DNA of 17,684 nucleotides from the NCBI GenBank assembly GCA_035524895.1, contig DATLFI010000024.1, forward strand, positions 1 through 17,684. The letters are read 5' to 3'. This DNA is from DATLFI01 sp035524895 (GTDB lineage Bacteria; Acidobacteriota; Thermoanaerobaculia; Multivoradales; Multivoraceae). Position numbers and translations under genes: made by a program. The notes under the pieces were generated by a model. The model did no database searches. It had not been told where the DNA came from and saw only the letters and a program-made list of their open reading frames with translations. Below are positions 1 through 7,958 of the stretch, piece by piece. How positions within the stretch are numbered: position 1 is the stretch's first letter; each line of letters begins with the position of its first letter.

Positions 1-102
1 GGTGTAGGAGCGGTCGCGGGGGAAACGGGCGACGAACTTCGCCCGCCGGTAGCGCAGCAGACCAGGCGGGGACGTCCCGTCGTCTCGGTTGGACTCTGGC
101 AT
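1..102 (-). CDS. Partial N-terminus, possible glycine-cleavage H-like protein
   Basis: An ATG at 102 on the minus strand opens a frame that stays open to the window edge and gives about 34 residues, ending LLRYRRAKFVARFPRDRSYT. The pattern of an R-Y-R/K-R start, then A-x-x-P-x-D-R-x-Y-T, resembles the N-terminus of GcvH-like lipoyl-domain proteins, in which a P-x-D-x-x-Y-T motif precedes the His-x-Trp strand. That likeness is from memory and rests on very few residues. No clear Shine-Dalgarno precedes the ATG, so the exact start is uncertain. The lipoyl-lysine region, which would decide the family, lies outside the window. If it is not GcvH-like, it is simply an unidentified N-terminus. Confidence 0.35.
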   Translation of the reverse strand, partial: MPESNRDDGTSPPGLLRYRRAKFVARFPRDRSYT

Positions 103-276
103 CGCGCGGTCGGTGGGCGGAGGCTCGACACCCTGGCGTCGGAGTGCCGCCGTCGGCCTGGCCCGAGGGGTCGTCGGGGTCGCGCCTCGCCACCGACGCG
201 GCCGCTCGGGGAGCGCACGATAGCACCCACCTCGGACCGATCCTCCCATCTGTCCACCCGCTCACCCGGCGCTCGG

Positions 277-294
277 TCCATCCGCGCGGATGGA
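277..294. repeat. Perfect 18-bp palindrome
   Basis: TCCATCCGCGCGGATGGA is its own reverse complement. It lies between the divergent upstream side of the left-edge gene and the 3' side of the cytochrome gene. It could be a dimeric regulator site or part of a cruciform; nothing nearby shows which protein would bind. Confidence 0.4.
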
Positions 295-383
295 TCCGAT
301 CCGGGTCAACGAGCCCGGCCGCACCGCCTGGGTCCGGCTGCGGTGGAAGGGCGGTGCGGTCCGCTGAGGCTGTGAGGGCAGAG

Positions 384-418
384 GGGGCCTCCGTTCGTCC
401 ACTCGAAGGGGAGGCCCC
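384..418 (-). terminator. Hairpin downstream of the cytochrome gene, terminator-like
   Basis: Arms GGGGCCTCC (384-392) and GGAGGCCCC (410-418) pair perfectly over 9 bp. A second inner pairing, TTCG (394-397) with CGAA (404-407), lies in the loop. It sits about 60 nt past the cytochrome stop codon in the direction of its transcription. No U-run follows, so it is a stabilising or Rho-assisted 3' end at best, not a canonical intrinsic terminator. Confidence 0.35.
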
Positions 419-480
419 GGCTAGTCCGGAGAGACACCCGCGGCGCCGGGTCTCCGTGCGCGCCGGCTACCGTAGCGGCG

Positions 481-951
481 TCACGGCGGAGCTTCGAGCT
501 TGAGCTTCGCGTCCTTCAGGTAGTCCGGCCGGTAGTGCAGGTGGCACTCGATGCAGGACTGGTAGAGCGGCTCGTTGAGCTCGATCAGTTTGTCGACGTC
601 CTTCGCCATCGCCGCCTCGAACGCCGCGATGCCGGCGTCGAGCATCAGCTTGGTGTCCTTCATCCACTGACCCTGGTCGAGCGCGCGCTCCGGCATCAGC
701 AGCAGGTTCGCTGACTCGGCGAGCATCAGCGCCTTGCCCTGGAGGTCGGCCCACTCCTGCTCGGTGGTCGGGGTTCTCGAGCCGACGTAGAGCACCGCGT
801 CCGATGTCGGGTAGACCACCTTGATCATCAGCTCGCTCATGGTGCTCGCCGGGATCGGCACGATCGGCTCCTCGGCCGGCGGCCCGGTCCGCGGCTCGGT
901 CTGGCCGTGGGCCGCGACGGCGAACAGCAAACCCAGTAGCGCGACGCGCAT
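481..951 (-). CDS. Secreted class II cytochrome c (c'-like)
   Basis: A 156-residue protein with a short signal peptide (about residues 1-16, MRVALLGLLFAVAAHG) for export to the periplasm. The single haem-attachment motif CIECH is at residues 133-137, close to the C-terminus, followed by Tyr/Arg-rich sequence. A C-terminal CxxCH on a mostly helical protein of 120-130 mature residues is the layout of the class II (cytochrome c') four-helix bundle, so a role in periplasmic electron transfer or small-gas binding is likely. The frame stays open upstream to 1089, but the ATG at 951 is preceded by AAGGAG with 5 nt spacing and starts exactly at the signal peptide, so I choose it. It lies 285 bp beyond the ATP-grasp gene on the same strand with a strong hairpin between, so it is probably a separate transcript. 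Confidence 0.85.
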   Translation of the reverse strand: MRVALLGLLFAVAAHGQTEPRTGPPAEEPIVPIPASTMSELMIKVVYPTSDAVLYVGSRTPTTEQEWADLQGKALMLAESANLLLMPERALDQGQWMKDTKLMLDAGIAAFEAAMAKDVDKLIELNEPLYQSCIECHLHYRPDYLKDAKLKLEAPP

Positions 952-1236
952 CTCGTCTCCTTTTCTCTGGCGGCGATCTGGCGCTGCAGGTGCCCTCGAC
1001 TCGGCGACGTCTCGAGTTCCCGCACGGGTCGAAGGACCCCCGCGGGCCGATGTACGGCCGGTCCTGGCCGGGCCGCCTGCCCGCAACATCGTAACGCCGC
1101 GTCGGCACTGCCGCGCCGCGGTCTGGCCGCACGGCCCGACAGCCGCGGCCAGACCGCACGCCGCTGGACCTCCAGCGCTCGCGCGGCCGGCGACCGCGCC
1201 TGAGCTCCCGGAAGCTCGCCTCGGGCGCGTCGTGAG
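952..1236. other. Intergenic gap between ATP-grasp and cytochrome genes
   Basis: 285 bp with no supported gene. It holds a strong hairpin (1118-1157) just past the ATP-grasp stop, and a 24-nt sequence (1162-1185) that recurs exactly inside the vapC gene at 11871-11894. The cytochrome promoter must lie here, but I see no convincing -35/-10 pair. Confidence 0.5.
1118..1157 (-). terminator. Strong 13-bp hairpin after the five-gene operon
   Basis: GCGGTCTGGCCGC (1118-1130) pairs perfectly with GCGGCCAGACCGC (1145-1157) around a 14-nt loop. It starts about 80 nt after the stop codon of the last operon gene on the minus strand. The position and stem strength suggest the 3' end of the operon transcript. 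There is no U-run after the stem, so termination may need Rho. Confidence 0.5.
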
Positions 1237-2790
1237 TCAGAGCATCTTGAAACCGCCGACGTCGGCCAGCCGACGCTCCGCCGCGACGTCGGTGGGGCGG
1301 GTCACGTACTGGCTGCGGATCGCGGCGACCCATTCTTTGGCCCGCGGCGTCAGGCGAGCTTGATCGTCCATGAGGCGGCCGGGGCACAGCAGGATCCCGA
1401 GGTCCGCGCCCTCGTAGAGGTAGTCGCCGGCGCCGGCGATGCGTAGGAAGAAGGCCTCGTTGTCGCGCTCCACCGTCCGGCGGTGGAACTGCGCCAGCAG
1501 GAAGTGCGCAGCGCCCGACTCGTCGAGCGCCCAAACGCCCGAGCGAGGCGCTTCCTCGATCACCTCGGTGGTGTCGCGCGTGTGCTTGATCACCATCTGG
1601 CTCCAGGTGTCCATGTAGGCGGGATCCGACCAGCGCCGGTTGATCGCGTCGACGTCGAGCTCGTAGTCGACGCCAGAGAACTCGAGCAGGTGGAACAGGA
1701 ACAGCGGCGCGTCGGCGTGCGCGAAGGCCGCGAGGTTGGTCATCGAGCTGGCGCCGGTGACCCGCGGGTTGATCTCTCCGAGGTAGAGCGCGCCGTTGCT
1801 GCGGTCGATCAGCCAGTCGACCTCGAAGTAGCCCCGATACCCCAGCTCGCCGAGAGCTTCGCCGAGGCGCACGGTCTGCTGCTGTGCCTGGCGGCGGATC
1901 TTCCTGGGAAACGCCTCGGCGACCACCTCGTTGCCGCACCACCCGCCGCGGTACGGCGTGAGCTCCGGGAAGCCCACGAGCTCGGTCATCAGCGGCCCGA
2001 CGATGGTGCCGCTCCGGGTGATGCAGGCCTCGAGCGCGGTGCCGAACACGTCGACGCGCTTCATCACCTTGATCTCACCCTGCCCCACGATCTCGTCCTG
2101 GCAGCGCTTCCAGTCCTTCTGGCTCTTGATGAAGAACGTGGTGTGCCCGGAGTCGCCGAACGCCGTCTGCACGACCAGGTCGTCGCCGAGCTTGCCGCTC
2201 ACCGCGCGCAGCTTCCGGTAGGAGTCGACCCCGCTCGCGAGCACGTTCGGCACGCTGCGCACCCGGGCCTTGTTGCCGATGCGCGTGGTGTTGATCTTGT
2301 CGTCGATCTCGGTGCGCAGGCGCGCCGAGGGGAAGCACAGCTCGAGGCCGAGCTCCCGGCACAGCTCCTCGGTGCGCTCGTCGAAGAACAGGAACACGGC
2401 CTTGCCGCCGGGCCCCCTCCTGGCCACGAAGTCGCGCACCTGCGGGTGCTCGAGCAGGTAGTTGACGATCTCCTCGAGGCTCTGGAACACGTCGTGCGGC
2501 CGCTCCTCCGGCACGAACACGTTGGGATGGAGGCCGTCGAAGCAGTCGATGTAGTTGATGTAGCGGAAGCGGTGCACCCACTCGTCGAGGCCCAACAGGT
2601 TGAACGGAGTCGCGCTGACGAAGTAGATCGGCTCGTCGTTCTGGTGGAAGAAGTGCCGGACGTCGGAGAGGTCCTCGAGCTTCCGCTTCCTCGGTGCTCC
2701 GTGGCGGATCGCCCGTCCCGCCCCCGACTTCGCCGGGGGCACGGGTCTCGGCGCCTCGATCGTGGTCGCTCGGTTCACAGTCGTGCCCAT
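1237..2790 (-). CDS. ATP-grasp ligase (biotin carboxylase-like fold)
   Basis: A 517-residue cytosolic protein without signal or membrane segments. Residues about 50-160 form the pre-ATP-grasp part. Residues about 160-345 carry ATP-grasp features: KINTTR near 165, FEVDWL with Asp325, and the metal-binding LGEINPRVTG with Glu339 and Asn341. The family joins a carboxylate, through an acyl-phosphate, to an amine or thiol using ATP. There is no biotin-carrier domain or partner, so carboxylation is unlikely; amide-bond formation is the better inference. It is the last gene of an operon with a basic amino acid decarboxylase, an amidase-type hydrolase, an aldehyde dehydrogenase and an aminotransferase, so an amino acid or polyamine is the likely acceptor. 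Residues after about 385 form a C-terminal region I do not recognise. The start is fixed by AAGGAGG 4 nt upstream. The exact substrate is unknown. Confidence 0.8.
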   Translation of the reverse strand: MGTTVNRATTIEAPRPVPPAKSGAGRAIRHGAPRKRKLEDLSDVRHFFHQNDEPIYFVSATPFNLLGLDEWVHRFRYINYIDCFDGLHPNVFVPEERPHDVFQSLEEIVNYLLEHPQVRDFVARRGPGGKAVFLFFDERTEELCRELGLELCFPSARLRTEIDDKINTTRIGNKARVRSVPNVLASGVDSYRKLRAVSGKLGDDLVVQTAFGDSGHTTFFIKSQKDWKRCQDEIVGQGEIKVMKRVDVFGTALEACITRSGTIVGPLMTELVGFPELTPYRGGWCGNEVVAEAFPRKIRRQAQQQTVRLGEALGELGYRGYFEVDWLIDRSNGALYLGEINPRVTGASSMTNLAAFAHADAPLFLFHLLEFSGVDYELDVDAINRRWSDPAYMDTWSQMVIKHTRDTTEVIEEAPRSGVWALDESGAAHFLLAQFHRRTVERDNEAFFLRIAGAGDYLYEGADLGILLCPGRLMDDQARLTPRAKEWVAAIRSQYVTRPTDVAAERRLADVGGFKML

Positions 2791-2794
2791 CGGT

Positions 2795-2801
2795 CCTCCT
2801 T
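2795..2801 (-). promoter_or_regulatory. Near-perfect Shine-Dalgarno for the ATP-grasp gene
   Basis: AAGGAGG on the minus strand, 4 nt before the ATG at 2790. It is the strongest ribosome binding site in the operon and sits in the only true gap between its genes (58 bp), so the ligase is probably translated independently rather than by coupling. Confidence 0.7.
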
Positions 2802-2848
2802 CCCTGCTGCCGGGACGGACCCTGAGCCCGCCGCGCGCATGACTTCCG

Positions 2849-5644
2849 TTACGCCTTCTGCTCCTCGTACTTCTCGAGCGCCTCGCGGCGGAACACCCGT
2901 AGCCCGAGCTCCGGGCGGTACCCGTGGATCTCCTTGACCTCGACCTTCTCGAGGTAGTGCAGGATCTCGGGGCTCAGCACCTGACCCGGCACCAGCACCG
3001 GGAAGCCCGGCGGGTACGGCGTCACGAAGCCGGCCGAGACGATCTCGCGACCTGCTTCGACCTCCGCGCGCAGCGTTCCGTCGAGGGGGAGGTGCTCGCA
3101 GCGCTCGCCGTCGTACGCCAGGAACGACGCGCTGCGTAGGTCACCCTCGCGGGTTTTGGCGTCGGGCGAGGACAGGAACGCGCGGTGGAAGCGCGAGAAG
3201 TTGGGTAGCGGCGGGAGCTCCTCGGTGAGCGCACGGACGCGGCGCCGGTAGAGCTCGCGCTCGGCGGGGCCGAGATCCTCGTGGCGCTCCTCCAGGTCCT
3301 GCGCGATGCGCGTCAGCACCTCGATCAGGTGCGTGATCGCGCCGCGCGTGGTGCCGATGTGGACCATGAACAGCACGGTGTTGCGCGAGGTCTTGTTGAT
3401 CTGAATGTCGAACGAGTCCATCAGGTGCTCCTTGAAGGCGTCCCCGTCCATGCCCACGCCGGCGATCCACACGGTGACCCGCGTGGGATCGAGCGCGAAC
3501 TCGTCGCGCGCCCACGCCTCCTCCATGCGCACCCAGCCGGTTTGGGGGTCGTAGTACCCGGTCAGACCCGAGGGGCGGAACTCCTCCGGCACCATCTCGG
3601 CGGCGCCGAGGACACGGAAGTACCTGTCGAGGAGGGGCTGACTCGCCAGCCGGCGGCGCAGCGTCATCGACAGCTCGATGCAACGCTGGACCAGCTCGTA
3701 GCCCTCGAGCTCGACCTGCCGGCGGCCGATGTCGAGCGAGGCCAGGATCTGATAGTTCGGCGACGTCGAGGTGTAGGTCATGTAGGCCGACGTGAAAGAG
3801 TCCGCCGACACACGCTCGAAGTCCTGGTCGAACACGTGGATCATCGATCCCTGGCGCAGCGCCGTGAGGGTCTTGTGGGTGGACTGCGTGACGTAGACGC
3901 GCAGCCGCGCGCGATCCGGATCGGGCAGCAGCTCGTGGTCGAGCCAGCGGCTCTCGTCGTCGGGCAGCGCCTCCCACCTCTCGCGCCACCGCTCCCAGGT
4001 CCTGCGGTACTCCGGGGTCTTGAAGCGGTCGCGCAGACGGCGCGCTGCCTCCATGCCGGTGCGCCGCCGCAGGGTCGGGTGGAAGGTGGCGAACGCGAAC
4101 CATGCCTCGTCCCACAGGAACACCAGATCCGGCTTGATCGCGAGGCATTCCTGCATCACCCGCTCCGGGTGGTAGGTGATGCCGTCGAACGTGCAGTTGG
4201 TGAGCAGGAGCATGCGCACGCGGTCGAGCTTCCCCGCCGCGCGCAGCGCCAGGAGCTGCGCCTTGATCTGGCGCAGCGGCACCGCGCCGTAGAACGAGTA
4301 CTCGGAGAGCGGGTACGGATCGAGGTAGAACGGCAGCGCGCCCGCGAGCTGCATCGCGTAGTGGTGCGACTTGTGGCAGTCGCGCGCCACCAGCGCGATG
4401 TCGCCCGGCTGCAGCAGCGCGTGGGCCACGATCTTGTTGGCCGCCGAGGTGCCGTTGGTGACGAAGTAGGTGCGCTTGGCGCCGAAGGCGCGGGCCGCCA
4501 GGTCCTGCGCCTCGCGCAGCGTCCCCTGCGGCTGCAGCAGCGAGTCGAGACCGCCCGTGGTCGCGGAGGTCTCGGCCTGGAAGATCTTGTGGCCGTAGAA
4601 GCGCGCCATGTCCTGGATCCAGTGCGACCTGGCGATCGACTTGCCGCGCGACAGCGGCATCGCGTGGAACACCCCGGTCGGACGCTGGCTGTAGGACTTG
4701 AGCGCCGAGAAGAACGGCGTGCGGTAGCGATCGCCGACGCCCTTGAGCAGGTTGCCGTGGAGCTCGGCGTAGTCCTCCTGGCGATAGAAGACCCGGCGGA
4801 AGGGCAGCCGGCCGCCGGCGACGTCGTCGACGGGCACGTCGGTGACCAGGAAGAGATCCAGCTCCGGGCGTACCTCGCGCAGGAGACGGCCCAGCGTGAT
4901 GCTGCTCTTGCCGTCGAGCTCCTCGTCGAGCCGATGCGGACCCAGCGCCGCCAGGTAGCCTTGCAGCACCTCGAGCCGCTGCTCGGAGCGCAGCGGCACC
5001 GAGTAGCGCACGACGCAGCTCTGGATGCCGTAGTTGAACAGCACCGCGATCAGCGCGTCCTCGAGGCTCGGCACCACCACCAGGTCGTACACGAACGGAT
5101 CGTCGTCGGCTCGGAGCTCGAGCAACCGCCGGCGGACCTCGTCCTCTTCTTCCTCACCCAGGTCGTCGACTACCAGCACCTCGAAGTAGGGCCGGCTCTC
5201 GACGTCCTCGCCGAGCCCCGCCCCCGAATCGAGATCGACGTCCTCCTCCCACGACCGCTCGTTGGCTGCCGCCGTCGCGCGCCGCCGGTAGGTGCCGCTC
5301 GCGAGGAGCCGGCTGACGCGACCCACCCGCCGCGCCAGGAGCCCCCAGTTCTCCTCGGAGACCAGCTCTTCGAGCTGGCGCAGCGCGCGCCGGCCGGGGA
5401 ACGCCCAGTAGAGCTCGATCGGCTTCAGCAGAGCCAGGGCCTCGGCCACCTCGCGGCGCGAGCCCTCCGGGCGGACGCCCCGCGACATCCGCTCGCTGGC
5501 GGCGCGCAGGCGGTCCCAGGTGTCGTGGCGCACGAACGAGGCGTTGAGGAACCGGCTCAGGTCGGCGGACCCGGCCGGCGGCTCACCGCGGGCGCTGTCG
5601 CCCGGGCTGGCCGTGGGCGCGTCTCGGGTCGGCTCGGCGGTCAC
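2849..5644 (-). CDS. Orn/Lys/Arg decarboxylase, long form
   Basis: A 931-residue PLP enzyme of the fold-type I basic amino acid decarboxylases (AdiA/LdcI/SpeF family), which turn arginine, lysine or ornithine into agmatine, cadaverine or putrescine. Residues about 150-270 look like the response-regulator-like wing domain (YFEVLVVDD). The PLP domain shows VTNGTSAANK (396-404), RDCHKSHH (421-428), the cofactor aspartate in WDEAW (Asp512) and the Schiff-base lysine in TQSTHKTL (Lys591). The end carries the conserved P-G-Q-V-L-S-P-E-I strand near 886-894. Family members are usually about 710-760 residues; this one has about 150 extra N-terminal residues and an insertion of about 40 (530-575). Its GTG start overlaps the hydrolase stop as GTGA, with AGGA 6 nt upstream. 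Which amino acid is used cannot be read from the sequence. Confidence 0.9.
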   Translation of the reverse strand: MTAEPTRDAPTASPGDSARGEPPAGSADLSRFLNASFVRHDTWDRLRAASERMSRGVRPEGSRREVAEALALLKPIELYWAFPGRRALRQLEELVSEENWGLLARRVGRVSRLLASGTYRRRATAAANERSWEEDVDLDSGAGLGEDVESRPYFEVLVVDDLGEEEEDEVRRRLLELRADDDPFVYDLVVVPSLEDALIAVLFNYGIQSCVVRYSVPLRSEQRLEVLQGYLAALGPHRLDEELDGKSSITLGRLLREVRPELDLFLVTDVPVDDVAGGRLPFRRVFYRQEDYAELHGNLLKGVGDRYRTPFFSALKSYSQRPTGVFHAMPLSRGKSIARSHWIQDMARFYGHKIFQAETSATTGGLDSLLQPQGTLREAQDLAARAFGAKRTYFVTNGTSAANKIVAHALLQPGDIALVARDCHKSHHYAMQLAGALPFYLDPYPLSEYSFYGAVPLRQIKAQLLALRAAGKLDRVRMLLLTNCTFDGITYHPERVMQECLAIKPDLVFLWDEAWFAFATFHPTLRRRTGMEAARRLRDRFKTPEYRRTWERWRERWEALPDDESRWLDHELLPDPDRARLRVYVTQSTHKTLTALRQGSMIHVFDQDFERVSADSFTSAYMTYTSTSPNYQILASLDIGRRQVELEGYELVQRCIELSMTLRRRLASQPLLDRYFRVLGAAEMVPEEFRPSGLTGYYDPQTGWVRMEEAWARDEFALDPTRVTVWIAGVGMDGDAFKEHLMDSFDIQINKTSRNTVLFMVHIGTTRGAITHLIEVLTRIAQDLEERHEDLGPAERELYRRRVRALTEELPPLPNFSRFHRAFLSSPDAKTREGDLRSASFLAYDGERCEHLPLDGTLRAEVEAGREIVSAGFVTPYPPGFPVLVPGQVLSPEILHYLEKVEVKEIHGYRPELGLRVFRREALEKYEEQKA

Positions 5645-6597
5645 GGTTTCCTGCTAGTGATGTCCACGTGGAACCCCGTCTCGTCCCAGCGGTCTACGAG
5701 GGCCGCCTCGGCCGCCTCGGTCTTGCGGTCGAGACCCACGAGCGAGCCGCGCGACGGCTTCTCGATCGGACCGAGGCTCGCCAGGTAGGGAAACTCCTCC
5801 TCGCGGCCGCGGTCGTAGACCGCGAGGTCCACGGCGCGGTCGCGAAAGCTCTTCAGCATCTGCCCCAGGCCGTTCAGCCCCGCCTCGCGCTGGCGGCGCA
5901 CGCGGTCGAAGTCGATCTCGAGCGGGATGATCTGCGGCCCTTCTCCGGCCTGATAGAGCACGGTGCCCGCGGGATCGACGACGACCGAGCGTCCGTTGCC
6001 GCCGGCCGCCAGCCCGTTGACGTCGAAGAAGTAGAGCTGGTTGGTCGCGGCCGCGGCGCGCGCGATCGCGATCTCGGCGTCGCGGTCGATGGTCGGAGTG
6101 AGCGAGGGATGGATCACGACCTCGGCGCCCATCGCTGCCAGGGTGCGAGTGGTCTCGGGAAACCACATGTCGTAGCAGATCGACACCCCGACGCAGCCGG
6201 CGTCCGGCACGTCGAAGACCACGAACTCGTCGCCCGGCGTCACGCCCTCCTCGTAGGGCAGGAACGGGAACATCTTGCGGTAGCGCCGCACCACGGTGCC
6301 GTCGGGCGCGATCACCGGGGCGGTGTTGAAGACGTCCTGGCCATCACGCTCGTAGAGCGTGCCCGGGACGAGCCAGATGCGGTGACGCTTCGCCATCCTA
6401 CGGTAGCGGTCCTCCACCGGGCCGGGCAGGGGCTGCGCGTGATCGACGCCCGACCCGAACGAGGCGAGCTCGCTCAGCACGACCATCTGCACCCACGGGA
6501 AGGCGGCGCAGGTGAGCTCGATGCGCGCGCACAGCGCGTCGACGTTGTTCTGCGGCAGCACCCGCATCTGGATCGCGGCGATGGAGAACGGCTTCAT
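5641..6597 (-). CDS. Carbon-nitrogen hydrolase (nitrilase superfamily amidase)
   Basis: A 318-residue cytosolic enzyme with the complete nitrilase-superfamily catalytic set: Glu43 in VVLSELASF, Lys108 in RRYRKMFPF and the nucleophile Cys141 in VSICYDMWFPE. The family hydrolyses linear amides, carbamoyl groups or nitriles through a thioester on the cysteine. A role on N-carbamoylputrescine (AguB-like) is possible, but the usual partner agmatine deiminase is absent here, and the region around Cys141 (CYDMWFPE) does not let me assign it to AguB. With an ATP-grasp ligase in the same operon, removal of an amide-linked group is an alternative. Its ATG overlaps the stop of the aldehyde dehydrogenase (ATGA) and its own stop overlaps the decarboxylase start (GTGA), so translation is coupled on both sides. 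Confidence 0.88.
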   Translation of the reverse strand: MKPFSIAAIQMRVLPQNNVDALCARIELTCAAFPWVQMVVLSELASFGSGVDHAQPLPGPVEDRYRRMAKRHRIWLVPGTLYERDGQDVFNTAPVIAPDGTVVRRYRKMFPFLPYEEGVTPGDEFVVFDVPDAGCVGVSICYDMWFPETTRTLAAMGAEVVIHPSLTPTIDRDAEIAIARAAAATNQLYFFDVNGLAAGGNGRSVVVDPAGTVLYQAGEGPQIIPLEIDFDRVRRQREAGLNGLGQMLKSFRDRAVDLAVYDRGREEEFPYLASLGPIEKPSRGSLVGLDRKTEAAEAALVDRWDETGFHVDITSRKP

Positions 6598-7958
6598 GCC
6601 ACCCACACCGTCTTGACGTTGACGAACTCGCGCATGCCTTCGCGCGAGAGCTCGCGGCCGTAGCCCGAGTCCTTGATGCCGCCGAAGGGCAGCCGCGGAT
6701 CGGACTTGACCAGCCCGTTGACGAAGACAGAGCCGCACTGGAGATCGCGCGCGAAGCGGCCCGCGCGGTCGTTGTCGCGCGTCCACACGCTGGCGCCCAA
6801 GCCGTAGGGCGTGGCGTTCGCGATCTCGAGCATCTCGTCGTCGTCCTCGGCGCGGTAGAGCACCGCGACCGGACCGAACAGCTCCTGGCGGAATGCATCC
6901 ATCGTCTCGGTGACGCCATCGAGCACGGTCGGGGTGTAGTAGAACCCCGGCCCGTCGACGGGTCGCCCGCCGCACAGCGCCGTCGCGCCCTGGCCGAGGG
7001 CGCCCTCGACCTGCCGCGCCAACCCGTCGCGCAGATCCGCACGGGCCAGCGGTCCGATCTGGGTGTCCGAGTCGGTCGGAGGACCCACCCGCTGCCCCCG
7101 CATCCGCTCGACGAAGGCATCGCGGTACTCGGCGTAGCACGACGCTTGGACGACGAAGCGCTTGGCGGCGATGCAGCTCTGCCCGCCGTTGAGGCACCGC
7201 GAAGCCACACCCACCTCGACGGCGCGCTCGAGGTCGGCGTCGTCGAGCACCAGGAAGGCATCGCTGCCGCCGAGCTCCAGTACCGAAGGCTTCAGGTGGC
7301 GTCCTGCGGTCGAGGCGACCGCGCGCCCCGCGCGCGAGCTTCCGGTCAACGTCACGGCGTGGATCCTGGGGTCGCCGATGACCCGCGCCGCCTGCTCGTT
7401 GTCGAGGAACAGGCTGAGCAGCAGGGCCCGCTCGCCTGCGCGGGCGAACATCTCCTCGATCGCGAGCGCGCAGCGAGGCGTGTTCGGCGCGTGCTTGAGC
7501 ACCACCGCGTTGCCGGCGGCGATCGCCGGCGCCGCGAAGCGAAAGACCTGCCAGAACGGGAAGTTCCAGGGCATGATCGCCAACACGACGCCGAGGGGAT
7601 CGAATTGGACCCGGGCCTCGCTGCCGTCGGACTCTCGCGGTTCCGCCGCCAGATGCGCCGCGGCGTGCTCGGCGTAGTACTCGCAGACCCAGGCACACTT
7701 CTCGGCCTCGGCGCGCCCCTGGGCCAGGGGTTTTCCCATCTCGAGAGCCATGAGCTGCGCGAAGTCGTCCACTCGTGCCTCGAGCTGTCGGGCGACCTCC
7801 CGCAGGATTCGTCCGCGCTCCTCGAAGCCGCGTATTCGGTTCGCGCCGAACGCTACGGCGGCCGCGTCCAGGGCGCTCTCGATCTCCTCCTCGCCGGCCA
7901 GCGCAAAGCGCTCGACCAGGTTCCCGTTGCTGGGATCGAGAGTGCGGTACTCGCTCAC
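6594..7958 (-). CDS. Aldehyde dehydrogenase, succinate-semialdehyde type
   Basis: A 454-residue NAD(P)-dependent aldehyde dehydrogenase. Visible landmarks are PWNFPFWQ with Asn132, the cofactor-binding Lys155 in VLKHAPNTP, the general base Glu228 in LELGGSD, and the catalytic Cys262 in GGQSCIAAKRF. The GGQSC-x-AAKRF block and the LFLDNEQAA stretch resemble the Sad/YneI group of succinate-semialdehyde dehydrogenases. The likely reaction is oxidation of the semialdehyde made by the neighbouring aminotransferase, or of an aminoaldehyde. I choose the GTG at 7958: it overlaps the aminotransferase stop as GTGA, and the conserved part starts right there (SEYRTLDPSNG). The same frame stays open far upstream to 9584, but that part is a shadow of the aminotransferase. 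No Shine-Dalgarno is visible, which fits translational coupling. Confidence 0.9.
   Translation of the reverse strand: MSEYRTLDPSNGNLVERFALAGEEEIESALDAAAVAFGANRIRGFEERGRILREVARQLEARVDDFAQLMALEMGKPLAQGRAEAEKCAWVCEYYAEHAAAHLAAEPRESDGSEARVQFDPLGVVLAIMPWNFPFWQVFRFAAPAIAAGNAVVLKHAPNTPRCALAIEEMFARAGERALLLSLFLDNEQAARVIGDPRIHAVTLTGSSRAGRAVASTAGRHLKPSVLELGGSDAFLVLDDADLERAVEVGVASRCLNGGQSCIAAKRFVVQASCYAEYRDAFVERMRGQRVGPPTDSDTQIGPLARADLRDGLARQVEGALGQGATALCGGRPVDGPGFYYTPTVLDGVTETMDAFRQELFGPVAVLYRAEDDDEMLEIANATPYGLGASVWTRDNDRAGRFARDLQCGSVFVNGLVKSDPRLPFGGIKDSGYGRELSREGMREFVNVKTVWVA

Larger units (their letters stand above)
103..480. other. Intergenic stretch with palindrome and hairpin, no gene supported
   Basis: About 380 bp between the left-edge gene and the cytochrome gene. 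A plus-strand frame at 144-503 is open but reads as low-complexity Arg/Pro/Ser sequence with no recognisable domain and no ribosome binding site, so I do not call it. The stretch holds a perfect 18-bp palindrome (277-294) and a hairpin (384-418), listed separately. Confidence 0.5.

Noticed and set aside
144..503. Plus-strand frame of 119 codons in the left intergenic gap
   Set aside because: Low-complexity Ser/Pro/Arg sequence without a ribosome binding site or domain; it also runs into the cytochrome 3' end.
467..1942. Minus-strand frame spanning the cytochrome and ATP-grasp genes
   Set aside because: It is out of frame with both genes, Arg-rich, and explained by third-position GC bias.
1483..2937. 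Long open plus-strand frame opposite the ATP-grasp gene
   Set aside because: Antisense shadow of the ATP-grasp gene with repetitive acidic/Val-rich composition and no recognisable motif.
3281..5788. Long open plus-strand frame opposite the decarboxylase (over 800 codons)
   Set aside because: It is an antisense shadow caused by GC-rich codon use: Arg/Val/Leu/His-rich, no domain, no ribosome binding site, while the minus strand encodes a full decarboxylase with catalytic residues.
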